Below, piece after piece: positions 25,536 through 34,139 of a stretch of DNA of 46,349 nucleotides. The position numbers and the translations under genes are program-made. Source of the DNA: an uncultured Collinsella sp. (GTDB lineage: Bacteria > Actinomycetota > Coriobacteriia > Coriobacteriales > Coriobacteriaceae). The DNA lies in NCBI GenBank assembly GCA_900542085.1, contig UQMK01000016.1, forward strand, positions 1 through 46,349, given 5' to 3'. The stretch's first letter is position 1. Each line of letters begins with the position of its first letter. Under the pieces are notes generated by a model. It was not told the DNA's origin and ran no database searches. It saw only the letters and a list, made by a program, of their open reading frames with translations.

Positions 25536-26432
25536 ATGAAGCTCCAGCAGCTCAGATATGTCGTCAAAGTTGCCGAATGCGGCAGCATCACCGAAGCCTC
25601 GCGCCGGCTCTTTGTGTCGCAGCCTTCGATTACCGCGTCGATTCGCGATCTCGAAAACGAGATGGGCGTGCACATCTTTGAGCGCACCAACAAGGGCGTC
25701 ATTGTGTCCGAGGAGGGCGAGACCTTCTTGGGCTACGCGCGACAGGTGCTCGACCAGGCCGATCTGCTCGAAGGCAAGTACAAGGGCACGTCCGAGCAGG
25801 TGCCGCACTTTAGTGTGAGCTGCCAGCATTATTCCTTTGCCGTTAATGCGTTTGTCGATGTGATCCGTGAGTTCGATGCCGCGCGCTACGACTTTACCCT
25901 GCGCGAGGAGCAGACTCACGAGATTATCGAGGATGTCGCGCATATGAAAAGCGAACTGGGCATCCTGTACTTATCCGAGCATAACCGCGAGGTCATCGAG
26001 CGCATGTTGGCGGCCAACGAGCTCGTGTTCGAAGGGCTCTTCTGCGCCACGCCACACGTCTTTGTGTGTGCCGACCATCCGCTGGCGGACCACGCCAGCG
26101 TGACGCTCGAGGACCTGGAGGACTATCCCTTCCTGTCCTACGAGCAGGGCAGCTACAACTCGTTTTACTATTCCGAGGAACTGACCTCGACGTTTGAGCG
26201 CCGCAAGAACATCCGCGTGCGCGATCGCGCGACGCTGTTCAACCTGGTCATGGGCCTCAACGGCTACACGGTATGCTCAGGCGTGATCAGTCACGAGCTC
26301 AACGGCCCCGGCATCATCTCGATTCCGCTCGATGTGGACGAGTACATGGAGATCGGCATCATTACGCGCAAGAACACGACGCTCACGCGCTACGGCCAAG
26401 CCTATATCGACGCGATTCGTCAGCATATCTAG
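25536..26432 (+). CDS. LysR family transcriptional regulator
   Basis: 298 residues. MKLQQLRYVVKVAECGSITEASRRLFVSQPSITASIRDLE is split here only by family boundaries: winged helix at residues 1-60 and a LysR ligand domain to the end. AGGGAG is 6 bp before the ATG at 25536, which is the natural LysR N-terminus although the frame is open upstream. It precedes the MetE-like gene in the same direction, and a dyad at 26480 lies between them. Control of the MetE-like gene is a reasonable inference. Confidence 0.91.
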   Translation: MKLQQLRYVVKVAECGSITEASRRLFVSQPSITASIRDLENEMGVHIFERTNKGVIVSEEGETFLGYARQVLDQADLLEGKYKGTSEQVPHFSVSCQHYSFAVNAFVDVIREFDAARYDFTLREEQTHEIIEDVAHMKSELGILYLSEHNREVIERMLAANELVFEGLFCATPHVFVCADHPLADHASVTLEDLEDYPFLSYEQGSYNSFYYSEELTSTFERRKNIRVRDRATLFNLVMGLNGYTVCSGVISHELNGPGIISIPLDVDEYMEIGIITRKNTTLTRYGQAYIDAIRQHI

Positions 26433-26479
26433 GCTGCTACATTCTGCACGGGTCAAATCTCTTTATGGCAGTCCAGGCT

Positions 26480-26500
26480 GATATAGGAAACATCTATATC
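26480..26500. promoter_or_regulatory. Dyad GATATAG-7-CTATATC, candidate LysR operator
   Basis: Exact 7-bp arms around 7 bp, 88 bp upstream of the MetE-like start and 48 bp after the LysR stop. The size and A/T-rich arms fit a LysR binding site. Confidence 0.5.
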
Positions 26501-26587
26501 AAACCGATACAAACGCATATTTTGCGATGCCGGTAAGAGCGCTCATACTCTCTCTCGATAAAGCAATCAATTGCAAGGGAGATATCT

Positions 26588-27721
26588 ATGAGTGTTTTAA
26601 CCACGCTGAACGCGCCGTTTCGCGCTGATATCGTCGGCAGCTTTCTTCGTCCGCAGGCCGTAAAGGACGCCCGCGCTGCCTATGCGGCAGGCGCGCTTGA
26701 TGCCGAGGGGCTTAAGGCCGTCGAGGACGAGGCCATTCGCGATTTGGTGGCAAAGCAAAAGGCCGCCGGCCTGCAGGTGATTACCGATGGCGAGTTTCGC
26801 CGCAGTTACTGGCACCTCGACTTTATGTGGGGGCTCAACGGCATTGAACGCCGTACCTCGCGTACGGGCTATATGTTCCACGATGAGGAGACCACCGCCG
26901 ACACCGCCGTGGTAACCGGCTCCATCAGCGGCGAGAACCACCCCTTCGTCGAGCACTTTAAGTTTGTCAAGGCACTTGAGGGCGAGGGCCAGGTCGCGCG
27001 GCAAACCATCCCGGCGCCTATCCAGACGTTCTCCGAAGTCACGCTCGACCGCTGCGATGGCCAGCGGGAGAGCTTGCGTGCTGTCTATAAGACCGACGAA
27101 GAACTCGCCGATGCCATCGCCGCAGCATACCGCACCGTGATCGCCGACCTGTACGCAGCAGGCTGCCGCAACATCCAGTTTGATGACTGCACCTGGGGCA
27201 TCTACTGCGATACTGACTTTGTGTCCAAGACTGGCATGAGCCCGGTTGACCTGCAAAAGGTAAGCGAGCTGGGCGTGGCGCTCAACAATGCCGCCATCGC
27301 GGGCAAGCCCGACGATTTGGTTATCAACACGCACGTATGCCGCGGCAACTACCACTCCACCTATGCCTTCGAGGGCGGCTATGACCCCATCGCGCCGTAT
27401 CTGTTTGCGCATGAGGATGTCGATGCGTTCTATCTGGAGTTCGATACGCCGCGCGCCGGTGGTTTTGAGCCGCTCAAGTACGTCGCTCCCGGCAAGAAGG
27501 TCGTGCTGGGCCTGGTGACCACCAAGGCGGCAGAGCTCGAGAACGAGGATGTTATTGTAGAGCGCATTCGCGAGGCGGCAAAGTATGTGCCGCTCGAGAA
27601 CCTGTACCTGTCGCCCCAGTGCGGCTTTGCCAGCTGCGAGATTGGCAACAAGCTGACCGAGGACGAGCAATGGGCAAAGATCGCGCTGGTCAAGCGCATT
27701 GCCGAGCGCGTTTGGAAATAG
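26588..27721 (+). CDS. Cobalamin-independent methionine synthase-like protein (MetE C-terminal domain family)
   Basis: 377 residues, equal to the catalytic C-terminal barrel of MetE without the N-terminal half; the relatives are YxjG/YxjH of B. subtilis. Zinc-site residues are visible in NTHVCRGN (His and Cys) and QCGFASCE (Cys). Such short proteins transfer methyl groups to homocysteine from folate or other donors such as methylated thiols; the donor here is unknown. CAAGGGAG precedes the ATG by 6 bp. Upstream LysR and a dyad suggest dedicated control. Confidence 0.88.
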   Translation: MSVLTTLNAPFRADIVGSFLRPQAVKDARAAYAAGALDAEGLKAVEDEAIRDLVAKQKAAGLQVITDGEFRRSYWHLDFMWGLNGIERRTSRTGYMFHDEETTADTAVVTGSISGENHPFVEHFKFVKALEGEGQVARQTIPAPIQTFSEVTLDRCDGQRESLRAVYKTDEELADAIAAAYRTVIADLYAAGCRNIQFDDCTWGIYCDTDFVSKTGMSPVDLQKVSELGVALNNAAIAGKPDDLVINTHVCRGNYHSTYAFEGGYDPIAPYLFAHEDVDAFYLEFDTPRAGGFEPLKYVAPGKKVVLGLVTTKAAELENEDVIVERIREAAKYVPLENLYLSPQCGFASCEIGNKLTEDEQWAKIALVKRIAERVWK

Positions 27722-27843
27722 CGCTAGCATTTGCAGGTGGCGGCGCGTGCGAGGCATGGCGTATCGCGTACAATAGTTCGGATCGTATCGTTCGGGCAGG
27801 TCATCCGATATGCCTGATCGCCCTTCCATTCGAAAGGACATCC

Positions 27844-29178
27844 ATGTCCCAATCCTCGACGCCCGCCGTCACCGATGCCATCTACGATGCATCGTCGCTC
27901 GGCCGCCCGCGCATGTTTCTACTCGGTCTGCAGCATCTATTCGCGATGTTCGGTGCCACGGTGCTCGTACCCGTGCTCACCGGTCTCTCGGTTTCGGCAA
28001 CGCTTTTGTTTGCCGGCATGGGTACGCTGCTCTTCCACTTCCTGTCGCGCGGTAAGGTGCCGGCCTTTCTGGGTTCGTCGTTTGCCTTTATCGCTGGCTA
28101 TGCCGCGATTGCGCCCAATGGCGAGACGGAGCTTTTGCCCTACGCCTGCCTGGGCGTAGCCTGCGCCGGTCTGCTCTATCCGGTGCTGGCGGCGCTCTTC
28201 CGCGCGTTTGGTGCCAAGCGCGTCATGCGCTTCTTCCCGCCGGTGGTGACTGGCCCCATCGTCATTTCCATCGGCCTGATCTTGGCAAGCTCCGCTATTG
28301 CTAACTGCCAGACCAACTGGTTTGTGGCTGTTATTGCCGTGGCCGTGATCGTCATCTGCAACATCTGGGGCCGCGGCATGGTCAAGATTGTGCCGATTTT
28401 GCTGGGCGTTGTGGTGAGCTATGCCGTTGCGACTGCGCTGGGCGAGGTCGATTTTTCGGGCGTCGCAGCTGCTCCCTGGGTTGGTTTGCCCATCGTGTGG
28501 GACAACACCGTGTTTGCGCTCTTTGGACCGCAGTTCGATAGCGGTCTTGCCACGACGGCCATCATCACCATCATGCCGCTGGCCTTTGCGACCATGATCG
28601 AGCATATCGGCGATATCTCCGCTATCGGCTCCACCTGCGAGCGCAACTACATTGCCGACCCCGGTCTGCATCGCACGCTGCTCGGCGACGGTCTTGCCAC
28701 GATTCTGGCTTCGCTCTTTGGCGCTCCGGCCAACACCACGTATGGCGAGAACACCGGCGTGCTCGCCCTGACGCGCGTGTTCGACCCACGCGTGATTCGC
28801 ATTGCCGCGTGCTGTGCCATCGTGCTTTCGTTCTGCCCCAAGTTCGCGGCTGTCATTGCGGCCATGCCGGCGTGTGTAATCGGCGGCGTGTCGCTCGTGC
28901 TCTACGGCATGATTAGTGCCGTGGGCGTTCGCAACCTTATCGAAAACCAGGTTGATTTCCAGAACAACCGCAACGTGCTGGTGGCCGCTCTGGTGCTCGT
29001 GCTTTCGCTCGGCATCGCGTACAGCACCGCCGGCACCATCGTGTTGGAGTTGGGCGGCGTGACGATTTCGCTTTCCGGTCTTGCCGTGGGCTCGCTGGTT
29101 GGTATCGTGCTCAACGCCATCCTGCCGGGTAACGACTTTGAGTTTGATGTCTCCGAGCTTGAGGAGGCTGCTGAGTAA
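27844..29178 (+). CDS. uraA: Uracil/xanthine permease, NCS2 family (UraA-like)
   Basis: 444 residues with about 14 membrane segments. The N-terminal FLLGLQHLFAMFGATVLVP, the FLGSSFAFI half-helix and the central MIEHIGDISAIG with the substrate-binding Glu are typical of UraA/PyrP uracil:H+ symporters. The start at 27844 follows GAAAGGA; the longer open frame overlaps the MetE-like gene and has no ribosome site. The C-terminus is acidic. A hairpin terminator follows directly. Uracil is the best substrate guess; xanthine is possible. Confidence 0.9.
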   Translation: MSQSSTPAVTDAIYDASSLGRPRMFLLGLQHLFAMFGATVLVPVLTGLSVSATLLFAGMGTLLFHFLSRGKVPAFLGSSFAFIAGYAAIAPNGETELLPYACLGVACAGLLYPVLAALFRAFGAKRVMRFFPPVVTGPIVISIGLILASSAIANCQTNWFVAVIAVAVIVICNIWGRGMVKIVPILLGVVVSYAVATALGEVDFSGVAAAPWVGLPIVWDNTVFALFGPQFDSGLATTAIITIMPLAFATMIEHIGDISAIGSTCERNYIADPGLHRTLLGDGLATILASLFGAPANTTYGENTGVLALTRVFDPRVIRIAACCAIVLSFCPKFAAVIAAMPACVIGGVSLVLYGMISAVGVRNLIENQVDFQNNRNVLVAALVLVLSLGIAYSTAGTIVLELGGVTISLSGLAVGSLVGIVLNAILPGNDFEFDVSELEEAAE

Positions 29179-29200
29179 CAACTGCGTCCAGCTGAATCAG

Positions 29201-29237
29201 AAAATGGCGCCCATGCGTACGCGTGGGCACCATTTTT
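29201..29237 (+). terminator. Rho-independent terminator after the uracil permease gene
   Basis: A 16-bp stem (AAAATGGCGCCCATGC with GCGTGGGCACCATTTT, two wobble-type positions) with loop GTAC, then TTTTTAA. Its right end overlaps the stop codon of the convergent esterase gene. Confidence 0.85.
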
Positions 29238-29901
29238 AATGCGTCAATATCCAGTGGATGCCACGTGCCATGCGCAGATCGGTTTGGGCAAAGTGATTGC
29301 CGGGGTTGAGCTCCAACGTTGTTGGAATGCCGCGCTCGACGAGCAACGCTTCCATCGCGCGTGTGTCGTCGAGTACATGCCGCATCATGCGGTTGGGCGT
29401 CTTGGTTTCCTTTTTGCCGAGTGACAGGTAGACGGCTTGCGGGCTGCCGGCAAAAGGGGCCGTGCTGGCACGGTCGACAAAGTCGGGAAACCATAGCGAC
29501 CCCGATGCGCTCGCGGCGCGGTCAAAGGCGTCGGTTTGCCAGAGGGACCAGAGTGCGAAGAGGCCTGCGAGCGAGTAACCGGCAATGCCGCGCCGGGTGG
29601 GCGGCTGAGGAAGCGACGACTCGACCTGGGGGATTATCTGATTCAGCAGCTCATCAAGAAAATCGGCAGCTTGGCCGCCGAAAGGCTCGGCATCGCGTAC
29701 GGTCCCGTCGCATGCCCAGGGGCTCAGCTCGCGATTCCAATCGAGCCCGCCAATGGTGACGAGGGCGAATGGCGGACAGTCGAGCTCTCGGCAACACTTA
29801 TAAACCTCGCTGCCGTCGCCCACGACCACAGGAAGGTAGATGACAGGCGCGCTTTCCGTATGATTCGAATAAACGGTTATCTGCTTTTGATGCGCTTCCA
29901 T
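29236..29901 (-). CDS. Alpha/beta-hydrolase esterase (enterochelin esterase-like fold)
   Basis: 221 residues. The nucleophile elbow is GYSLAG and the catalytic His lies in GNHF near the C-terminus; DGSEVYKCC and VTIGGLDWNRELSPW match the Fes/EstD-like group. Family members hydrolyse siderophore or other esters. No signal peptide is seen, so it should act in the cytoplasm. No siderophore genes are adjacent, so the substrate is open. It is convergent with the uracil permease. Confidence 0.85.
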   Translation of the reverse strand: MEAHQKQITVYSNHTESAPVIYLPVVVGDGSEVYKCCRELDCPPFALVTIGGLDWNRELSPWACDGTVRDAEPFGGQAADFLDELLNQIIPQVESSLPQPPTRRGIAGYSLAGLFALWSLWQTDAFDRAASASGSLWFPDFVDRASTAPFAGSPQAVYLSLGKKETKTPNRMMRHVLDDTRAMEALLVERGIPTTLELNPGNHFAQTDLRMARGIHWILTH

Positions 29902-30011
29902 GACGGGCTTCTCTCAGTGTTGTGATATCGGCAGCCCCAATTGTCGCACGCCAGCGTATGCCGGTTGGGCTAGACCAAAGACAATCTCGTGCATCCCCTG
30001 CGGACGCATAT

Positions 30012-30051
30012 GGAAAACGCCACCGCCGGAGGGGAGCTCGGCGGTGGCGTT
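30012..30051 (-). terminator. Terminator after surface protein 1
   Basis: Exact 12-bp arms AACGCCACCGCC/GGCGGTGGCGTT with a 12-bp loop; on the minus strand the stem is followed by TTCC after its own T-rich end. It ends the transcript of the gene at 30109-31890. Confidence 0.75.
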
Positions 30052-30108
30052 GTTAAACGGTGCTGGGGCTCGGGGCCTTCGCGGGAGCTGCCATGTGCGC
30101 AGAGGCGT

Positions 30109-31890
30109 TTAAGAACGCTTACGGCTCGCCATGGTGCCTGCGGCGATAGCGGCTGTTCCCGCAAGGACGGTTGCCACGATGGCCGCACCCGAGGTGTCGC
30201 CGGTTGCCGCGAGCACGCCGGTAGTCTTGGCTTTCGTGGTTGAAGCCGCAACGGCCCTGGTCGGCTTTGAGCCCTCAGGCTTGGGGTTCTGCTTGGACTC
30301 CGCGGGCTTGCTTTCTGCGGGCTTGGTCTCGTCGGGCTTGGGGTCTTCCGGCTTGGCTACCTCGGGAGGTGCGATGGTCGTACTTTTGGCGACTGCTTTG
30401 ATATAGAGGGAGTCGACCGTGGCGTCGCCCGTGCCGATGGCCTGGCCTGCCTCGTAGATGCCGTCACGGAGCTTGCGATAGTCAATGACCTTGCCGCCTT
30501 CGGGCGTCTGGATGGCGGCGTTCTCAATCTTGATGGTGCCGATTGTCTTGCCGTCAGCGCTCATGGCACGGGCGAAGGTTGCCGCTGTATCTCCTTCGGC
30601 CGTTACCTTGCTGCGGATGGTCGAGATGACTGCGGGTGTGACGCCCTCGCTGGTCTGGGCGATGATGCCGATGTTCTCGCCTTGGGGTTCGCGCCTCGTC
30701 TCGCCATCTTGGTTTTCGCTGTAGGGGATGGGGCCGTCGCCGTTCTCGACATAGCGGGCTATGGCCTTGACAACGGAGTCGCTGATGTAGATGTGGCCGC
30801 CCTTCTCGTTGGGTCGATCGTTTCTGGTGGAGAATGCAGCCGAAACCTCGCCTTCCGCAAACGCGTCCACGGTGGAGCCGTTCTTGATGTCGATGTCGCC
30901 CCCGTCAGTGATGAGGGCGATGGCCTGGCCGCCGTTCGCGCTGGTACGGACCGTCACGGTCGCGTGATCGAGCGTAACGCCCTTGTGGGCATAGACGCCA
31001 TATTCAACACCGCTTGCGTCAAGGGAGGCGTTCGTGACCGCGAGACTGCCCTCAGTGTCGACGGCAAGATATCCCTCGGCGTTTGCCTTGACCTGGCTGC
31101 CGTCCGAGATGTTGATATTGCCGCCGCTCCAAAGGGCCTCACCATCGGCTGAGCTTGCCTCGACCGTCCCGTCACCCTTGATGGTGAGGTTCTTGTCGGC
31201 TCCAATACCCTTGTCCTTGGTAGCCCTGGCGGTGACGGCTCCGCTGTCGTCAATCGTGATATTGCCGTTTGCCCTGATGCCATCCGATGCACCCGTGGCG
31301 TTGACGTTGCCCGAACCTTTGATAGCGAGATCACCTCCGGCATTGATGGCATCAAACCCAGTGCTCGTGGCGTTGACGGATCCGGCTCCGTCGATGTTGA
31401 TATTACCCGTGGAGAGGATAGCGTCCTCAGTAGATGTCACGCTGAGCGTGCCGCCCTCGTCGCCTTGGATATTGAGCTCGGCATTCTCGTTAGTGCCATG
31501 AGAAACGTTGATGCTTTCGATCCATTCGGCAGTGACGATGTTGGTTCCCGAGTAATTCACGTTGAGCTTGCCTGCGGCCTGGATCTCGCCGCCGTTATAG
31601 TTGTTGAGCTTCAAGTCGTCGGCGCCGTCCCACGACCAGGTACCGGCCTCGTCGCTCGCCGCGGTGTTGTACTTGTTGCCGCCGACCTTGACCCATTCCG
31701 CTGCGAGCGAGACGCTCGGCATGAGCAGCGAGCTCACCGTGAGCGCGCACACGGCGCCCGCGACGATGCGGCGCGTCACGCGGCGCCAGCTGCTGTGCGC
31801 GAGTCCTATGCGACGGCGAACGTCGGGTTCGGCAACATGGGTTCCGGCGGTAGTGTCATTGCGTTTGGGGGTCGTGAACAAGGCTGCCAT
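30109..31890 (-). CDS. Cell-wall-anchored beta-helix surface protein 1 (LAxTG)
   Basis: 593 residues. The N-terminus has a long basic region (about 35 residues with RRVTRR) before a hydrophobic signal core ending SVSLAAEW. The body consists of some twenty short repeats of the form INI.GSG.VNATS..DAI.A, like Cthe_2159-type (DUF4353) carbohydrate-binding beta-helices. A Pro/Lys/Glu wall-spanning stretch leads to LAATGD at residue 560, a hydrophobic helix and RKRS: a class E sortase-type signal. GGGAG is 5 bp before the ATG at 31890. It is a close paralog of the gene at 32162. Ligand unknown. Confidence 0.85.
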   Translation of the reverse strand: MAALFTTPKRNDTTAGTHVAEPDVRRRIGLAHSSWRRVTRRIVAGAVCALTVSSLLMPSVSLAAEWVKVGGNKYNTAASDEAGTWSWDGADDLKLNNYNGGEIQAAGKLNVNYSGTNIVTAEWIESINVSHGTNENAELNIQGDEGGTLSVTSTEDAILSTGNINIDGAGSVNATSTGFDAINAGGDLAIKGSGNVNATGASDGIRANGNITIDDSGAVTARATKDKGIGADKNLTIKGDGTVEASSADGEALWSGGNINISDGSQVKANAEGYLAVDTEGSLAVTNASLDASGVEYGVYAHKGVTLDHATVTVRTSANGGQAIALITDGGDIDIKNGSTVDAFAEGEVSAAFSTRNDRPNEKGGHIYISDSVVKAIARYVENGDGPIPYSENQDGETRREPQGENIGIIAQTSEGVTPAVISTIRSKVTAEGDTAATFARAMSADGKTIGTIKIENAAIQTPEGGKVIDYRKLRDGIYEAGQAIGTGDATVDSLYIKAVAKSTTIAPPEVAKPEDPKPDETKPAESKPAESKQNPKPEGSKPTRAVAASTTKAKTTGVLAATGDTSGAAIVATVLAGTAAIAAGTMASRKRS

Positions 31891-32029
31891 GGTTGCTCCC
31901 GTTCTCATAGGGCCTATACGACTAGATTCAGCGTATCTGCTGGATGTTGCCGGCGGTAGTGCCGTTTGGAGGGCAAAATGGCCAAAATGGGGGAGAAATA
32001 GGCCGCACGCCGGCGCAGGGACCGGCGCT

Positions 32030-32068
32030 AAAAGAAAAGCGCGGGGCCGCATGGCGACTCCGCGCTTT
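32030..32068 (-). terminator. Terminator between the two surface protein genes
   Basis: AAAGCGCGGGG (32037-32047) pairs with CTCCGCGCTTT (32058-32068); a T-rich tract follows on the minus strand. It is a copy of the permease terminator at 34074-34113. Confidence 0.82.
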
Positions 32069-32094
32069 ATTGTTCAGCTTTTGCAGCCTTGCCC

Positions 32095-32140
32095 TTACGC
32101 TACGAAGAAGTAGACGAGGAAGGCAAGGGCCGCGATCCAC
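32095..32140 (-). pseudogene. Duplication scar: last 14 codons and stop of the purine permease
   Basis: On the minus strand this stretch reads WIAALAFLVYFFVA-stop in the same frame as the end of the permease at 34140, with only synonymous changes. It is followed by the copied terminator and the copied surface protein gene. It marks the left join of a tandem duplication about 2,045 bp long. Confidence 0.9.
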
Positions 32141-32161
32141 CCGTCCCGTGCGAAAAAGTGT

Positions 32162-33934
32162 TTACGAGCGCTTGCGGCTCACCACGGCGCCCGCGGCGAT
32201 GGCGGCTGTTCCTGCAAGGGCGGCTGCCACGATGGCTGCGCTCGAGGCGTCGCCGGTTGCTGCGAGTTTGCCGGCGATCTTGGCTCCCGTGGCTGCAACT
32301 GCAACGGTCTTGGTCGTCTTCGTGCCCTCGGACTTGGAACCCTCGGGCTTGGTCTCGCCTGGCTTCTCCTCGGGTTTGATCTCCTCGGGAGGCGCGATGA
32401 CCGTGCTCTTGGCGACAGCTTCGTTATAGGGGGAGTCGATCACAGCGTCGCCCGTGCCGATGGTTTGACCCACCACGTAGAAGATGCCGTCATCGAGTTC
32501 TTCCTTGTTGCGATAGCCAATGATCTTGCCGCCTGTGGGCGTCTGGATGGGAGCGCCTTCGATCTCGATGGTGCCGATTGTCTCGCCGTCCGCGCTCACG
32601 GCAAGGGCGAAGATTGCCGCCGTGTCTCCCTCAGCTGTGACCTTACTGCGGACAATCGAGATGGTCGCGGGCGTGATGCCCTCCTTGGTCCGGGCAAAGA
32701 TGCCGATGTTCACGCCCCTATGCTCGGGAATGACCGCGCCGCTTTGGTCGTTGCTGTAGTGATCGGGGCCGTCGCTACCGGACTCGACATAGCGGGCTAT
32801 AGCCTTGACAACGGAGTCACTAATGTAGATGTGACCACCCGCTTCGTTGGGGTAGTAGTTTCTGGTGGAGATTGCGGTCGAGAACTGGCCTTCTGCGAAC
32901 GCATCCACGATCGAGCCGTTCTTGATGACGATGTCGTCCTCGTCGGTGAAGAGGGCGCTGGCTTCATCGTTCCCTGCACTTGCACGGACCGTTACGGTTG
33001 CGCCATCGAACGTGATGCCCTTGTAGACATAGATGCCATACCCAACGCCACTTGCGTTGAGGGAAGCGTTCGTGACCGTGAGGCTGTTTTTACCGTCGAT
33101 GGCGGCGTCTTCCTCGGAGCTTGCCTTGACCTGGCTGCCACCCGAGATCTCGATGTTGCCGTCGGCCCAAATCGCATTGTCTTTGATAGAGCTTGCCTCT
33201 ACCTTGCCGCCGCCCTTTATGATGAGGTTCTCGTTAGCATCGATACCCTGATCCTCGGTGGCCTTGGCGGTGACGGTTCTGCTGTTGTCGATCGTGATGT
33301 TGCCGTCGGCCCTGATGCCATCCGAATCGCCCGTGGCGTTAACGTTTCCCGAGCCCTTGATGGTGACATCGCCCCCGGCATCGATGGCATCGTGCTCGGT
33401 GCTCGTGGCGTTGACAGTGCCAGCGCCGTCGATGTTGATGCTGCCGACGGAAGTGATGGCGTCACGAGAAGATGTCACGTTGAGCGTGCTGGACGCGTCG
33501 CCCTGAATATTAAGCTCGGCGTTCTCGTTCGCGCCATCCTTAACCTTGATGCCGCGGCCATCGCCGTTAGTGACGATGTTGTTGCCCTCGTAGCTCACGT
33601 TGAGCTTACCCGCAGCCTGGATCGCGCCGCCGTCATAGCCGTTGAGCTTCATGTCATCGGCGCCATCCCATGACCAGGTACCGGCCTCGTCGCCCGTCGC
33701 GGTGCCGGCGTTGTACTGGGTGCCGCCGACGTCCACCCACTCGGCCGCGAGCGAGACGCTCGGCATGAGCAGCGAACTTACCGTGAGCGCGCAGGCCAGG
33801 CCGCAGACGATGCGGCGTGTCACGCGGCGCCAGCTGCCGTGTGCGAGCAGCGTGCGACGGCGCACGTCGGGCTCGATAAAATGGGCTCCAGAGGTTTTGT
33901 CATTGCGCTTGGGGGTCGTGAACAAGGCGGCCAT
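32162..33934 (-). CDS. Cell-wall-anchored beta-helix surface protein 2 (LAxTG)
   Basis: 590 residues, a close paralog of the protein at 30109. Both open MAALFTTPKRND, share the RRVTRRIV signal region and the SSLLMPSVSLAAEW cleavage zone, the same beta-helix-like repeats, and a C-terminal LAATGD sorting signal (residue 557) with helix and RKRS. The Pro/Lys/Glu linker is shorter here. The paralogs differ throughout the repeat region, so the duplication is not very recent or the copies have been under selection to diverge. GGGAG is 5 bp before the ATG at 33934. Probably a carbohydrate- or mucus-binding adhesin, by inference. Confidence 0.85.
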   Translation of the reverse strand: MAALFTTPKRNDKTSGAHFIEPDVRRRTLLAHGSWRRVTRRIVCGLACALTVSSLLMPSVSLAAEWVDVGGTQYNAGTATGDEAGTWSWDGADDMKLNGYDGGAIQAAGKLNVSYEGNNIVTNGDGRGIKVKDGANENAELNIQGDASSTLNVTSSRDAITSVGSINIDGAGTVNATSTEHDAIDAGGDVTIKGSGNVNATGDSDGIRADGNITIDNSRTVTAKATEDQGIDANENLIIKGGGKVEASSIKDNAIWADGNIEISGGSQVKASSEEDAAIDGKNSLTVTNASLNASGVGYGIYVYKGITFDGATVTVRASAGNDEASALFTDEDDIVIKNGSIVDAFAEGQFSTAISTRNYYPNEAGGHIYISDSVVKAIARYVESGSDGPDHYSNDQSGAVIPEHRGVNIGIFARTKEGITPATISIVRSKVTAEGDTAAIFALAVSADGETIGTIEIEGAPIQTPTGGKIIGYRNKEELDDGIFYVVGQTIGTGDAVIDSPYNEAVAKSTVIAPPEEIKPEEKPGETKPEGSKSEGTKTTKTVAVAATGAKIAGKLAATGDASSAAIVAAALAGTAAIAAGAVVSRKRS

Positions 33935-34073
33935 GGTTACTCCCATCCTCATAGGGCCTATGCGATTACGCCCAGCATATCTGCAGGATGTAGCCGGCGG
34001 TAGTGCCGTTTGGAGGGCAAAATGTCCAAAACTTGGGAAGCAATACATTGCGCATCCGTGCGTTGCCTGGCTT

Positions 34074-34113
34074 TAAAAAAAGCGCGGAGCCGCTCGATGC
34101 GACTCCGCGCTTT
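34074..34113 (-). terminator. Terminator after the purine permease
   Basis: AAAGCGCGGAG (34079-34089) pairs with CTCCGCGCTTT (34103-34113); seven T residues follow on the minus strand. It is the parent of the copy at 32030-32068. Confidence 0.9.
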
Positions 34114-34139
34114 GGTGTTCTGCTTTGGCAGCTTTGCCG

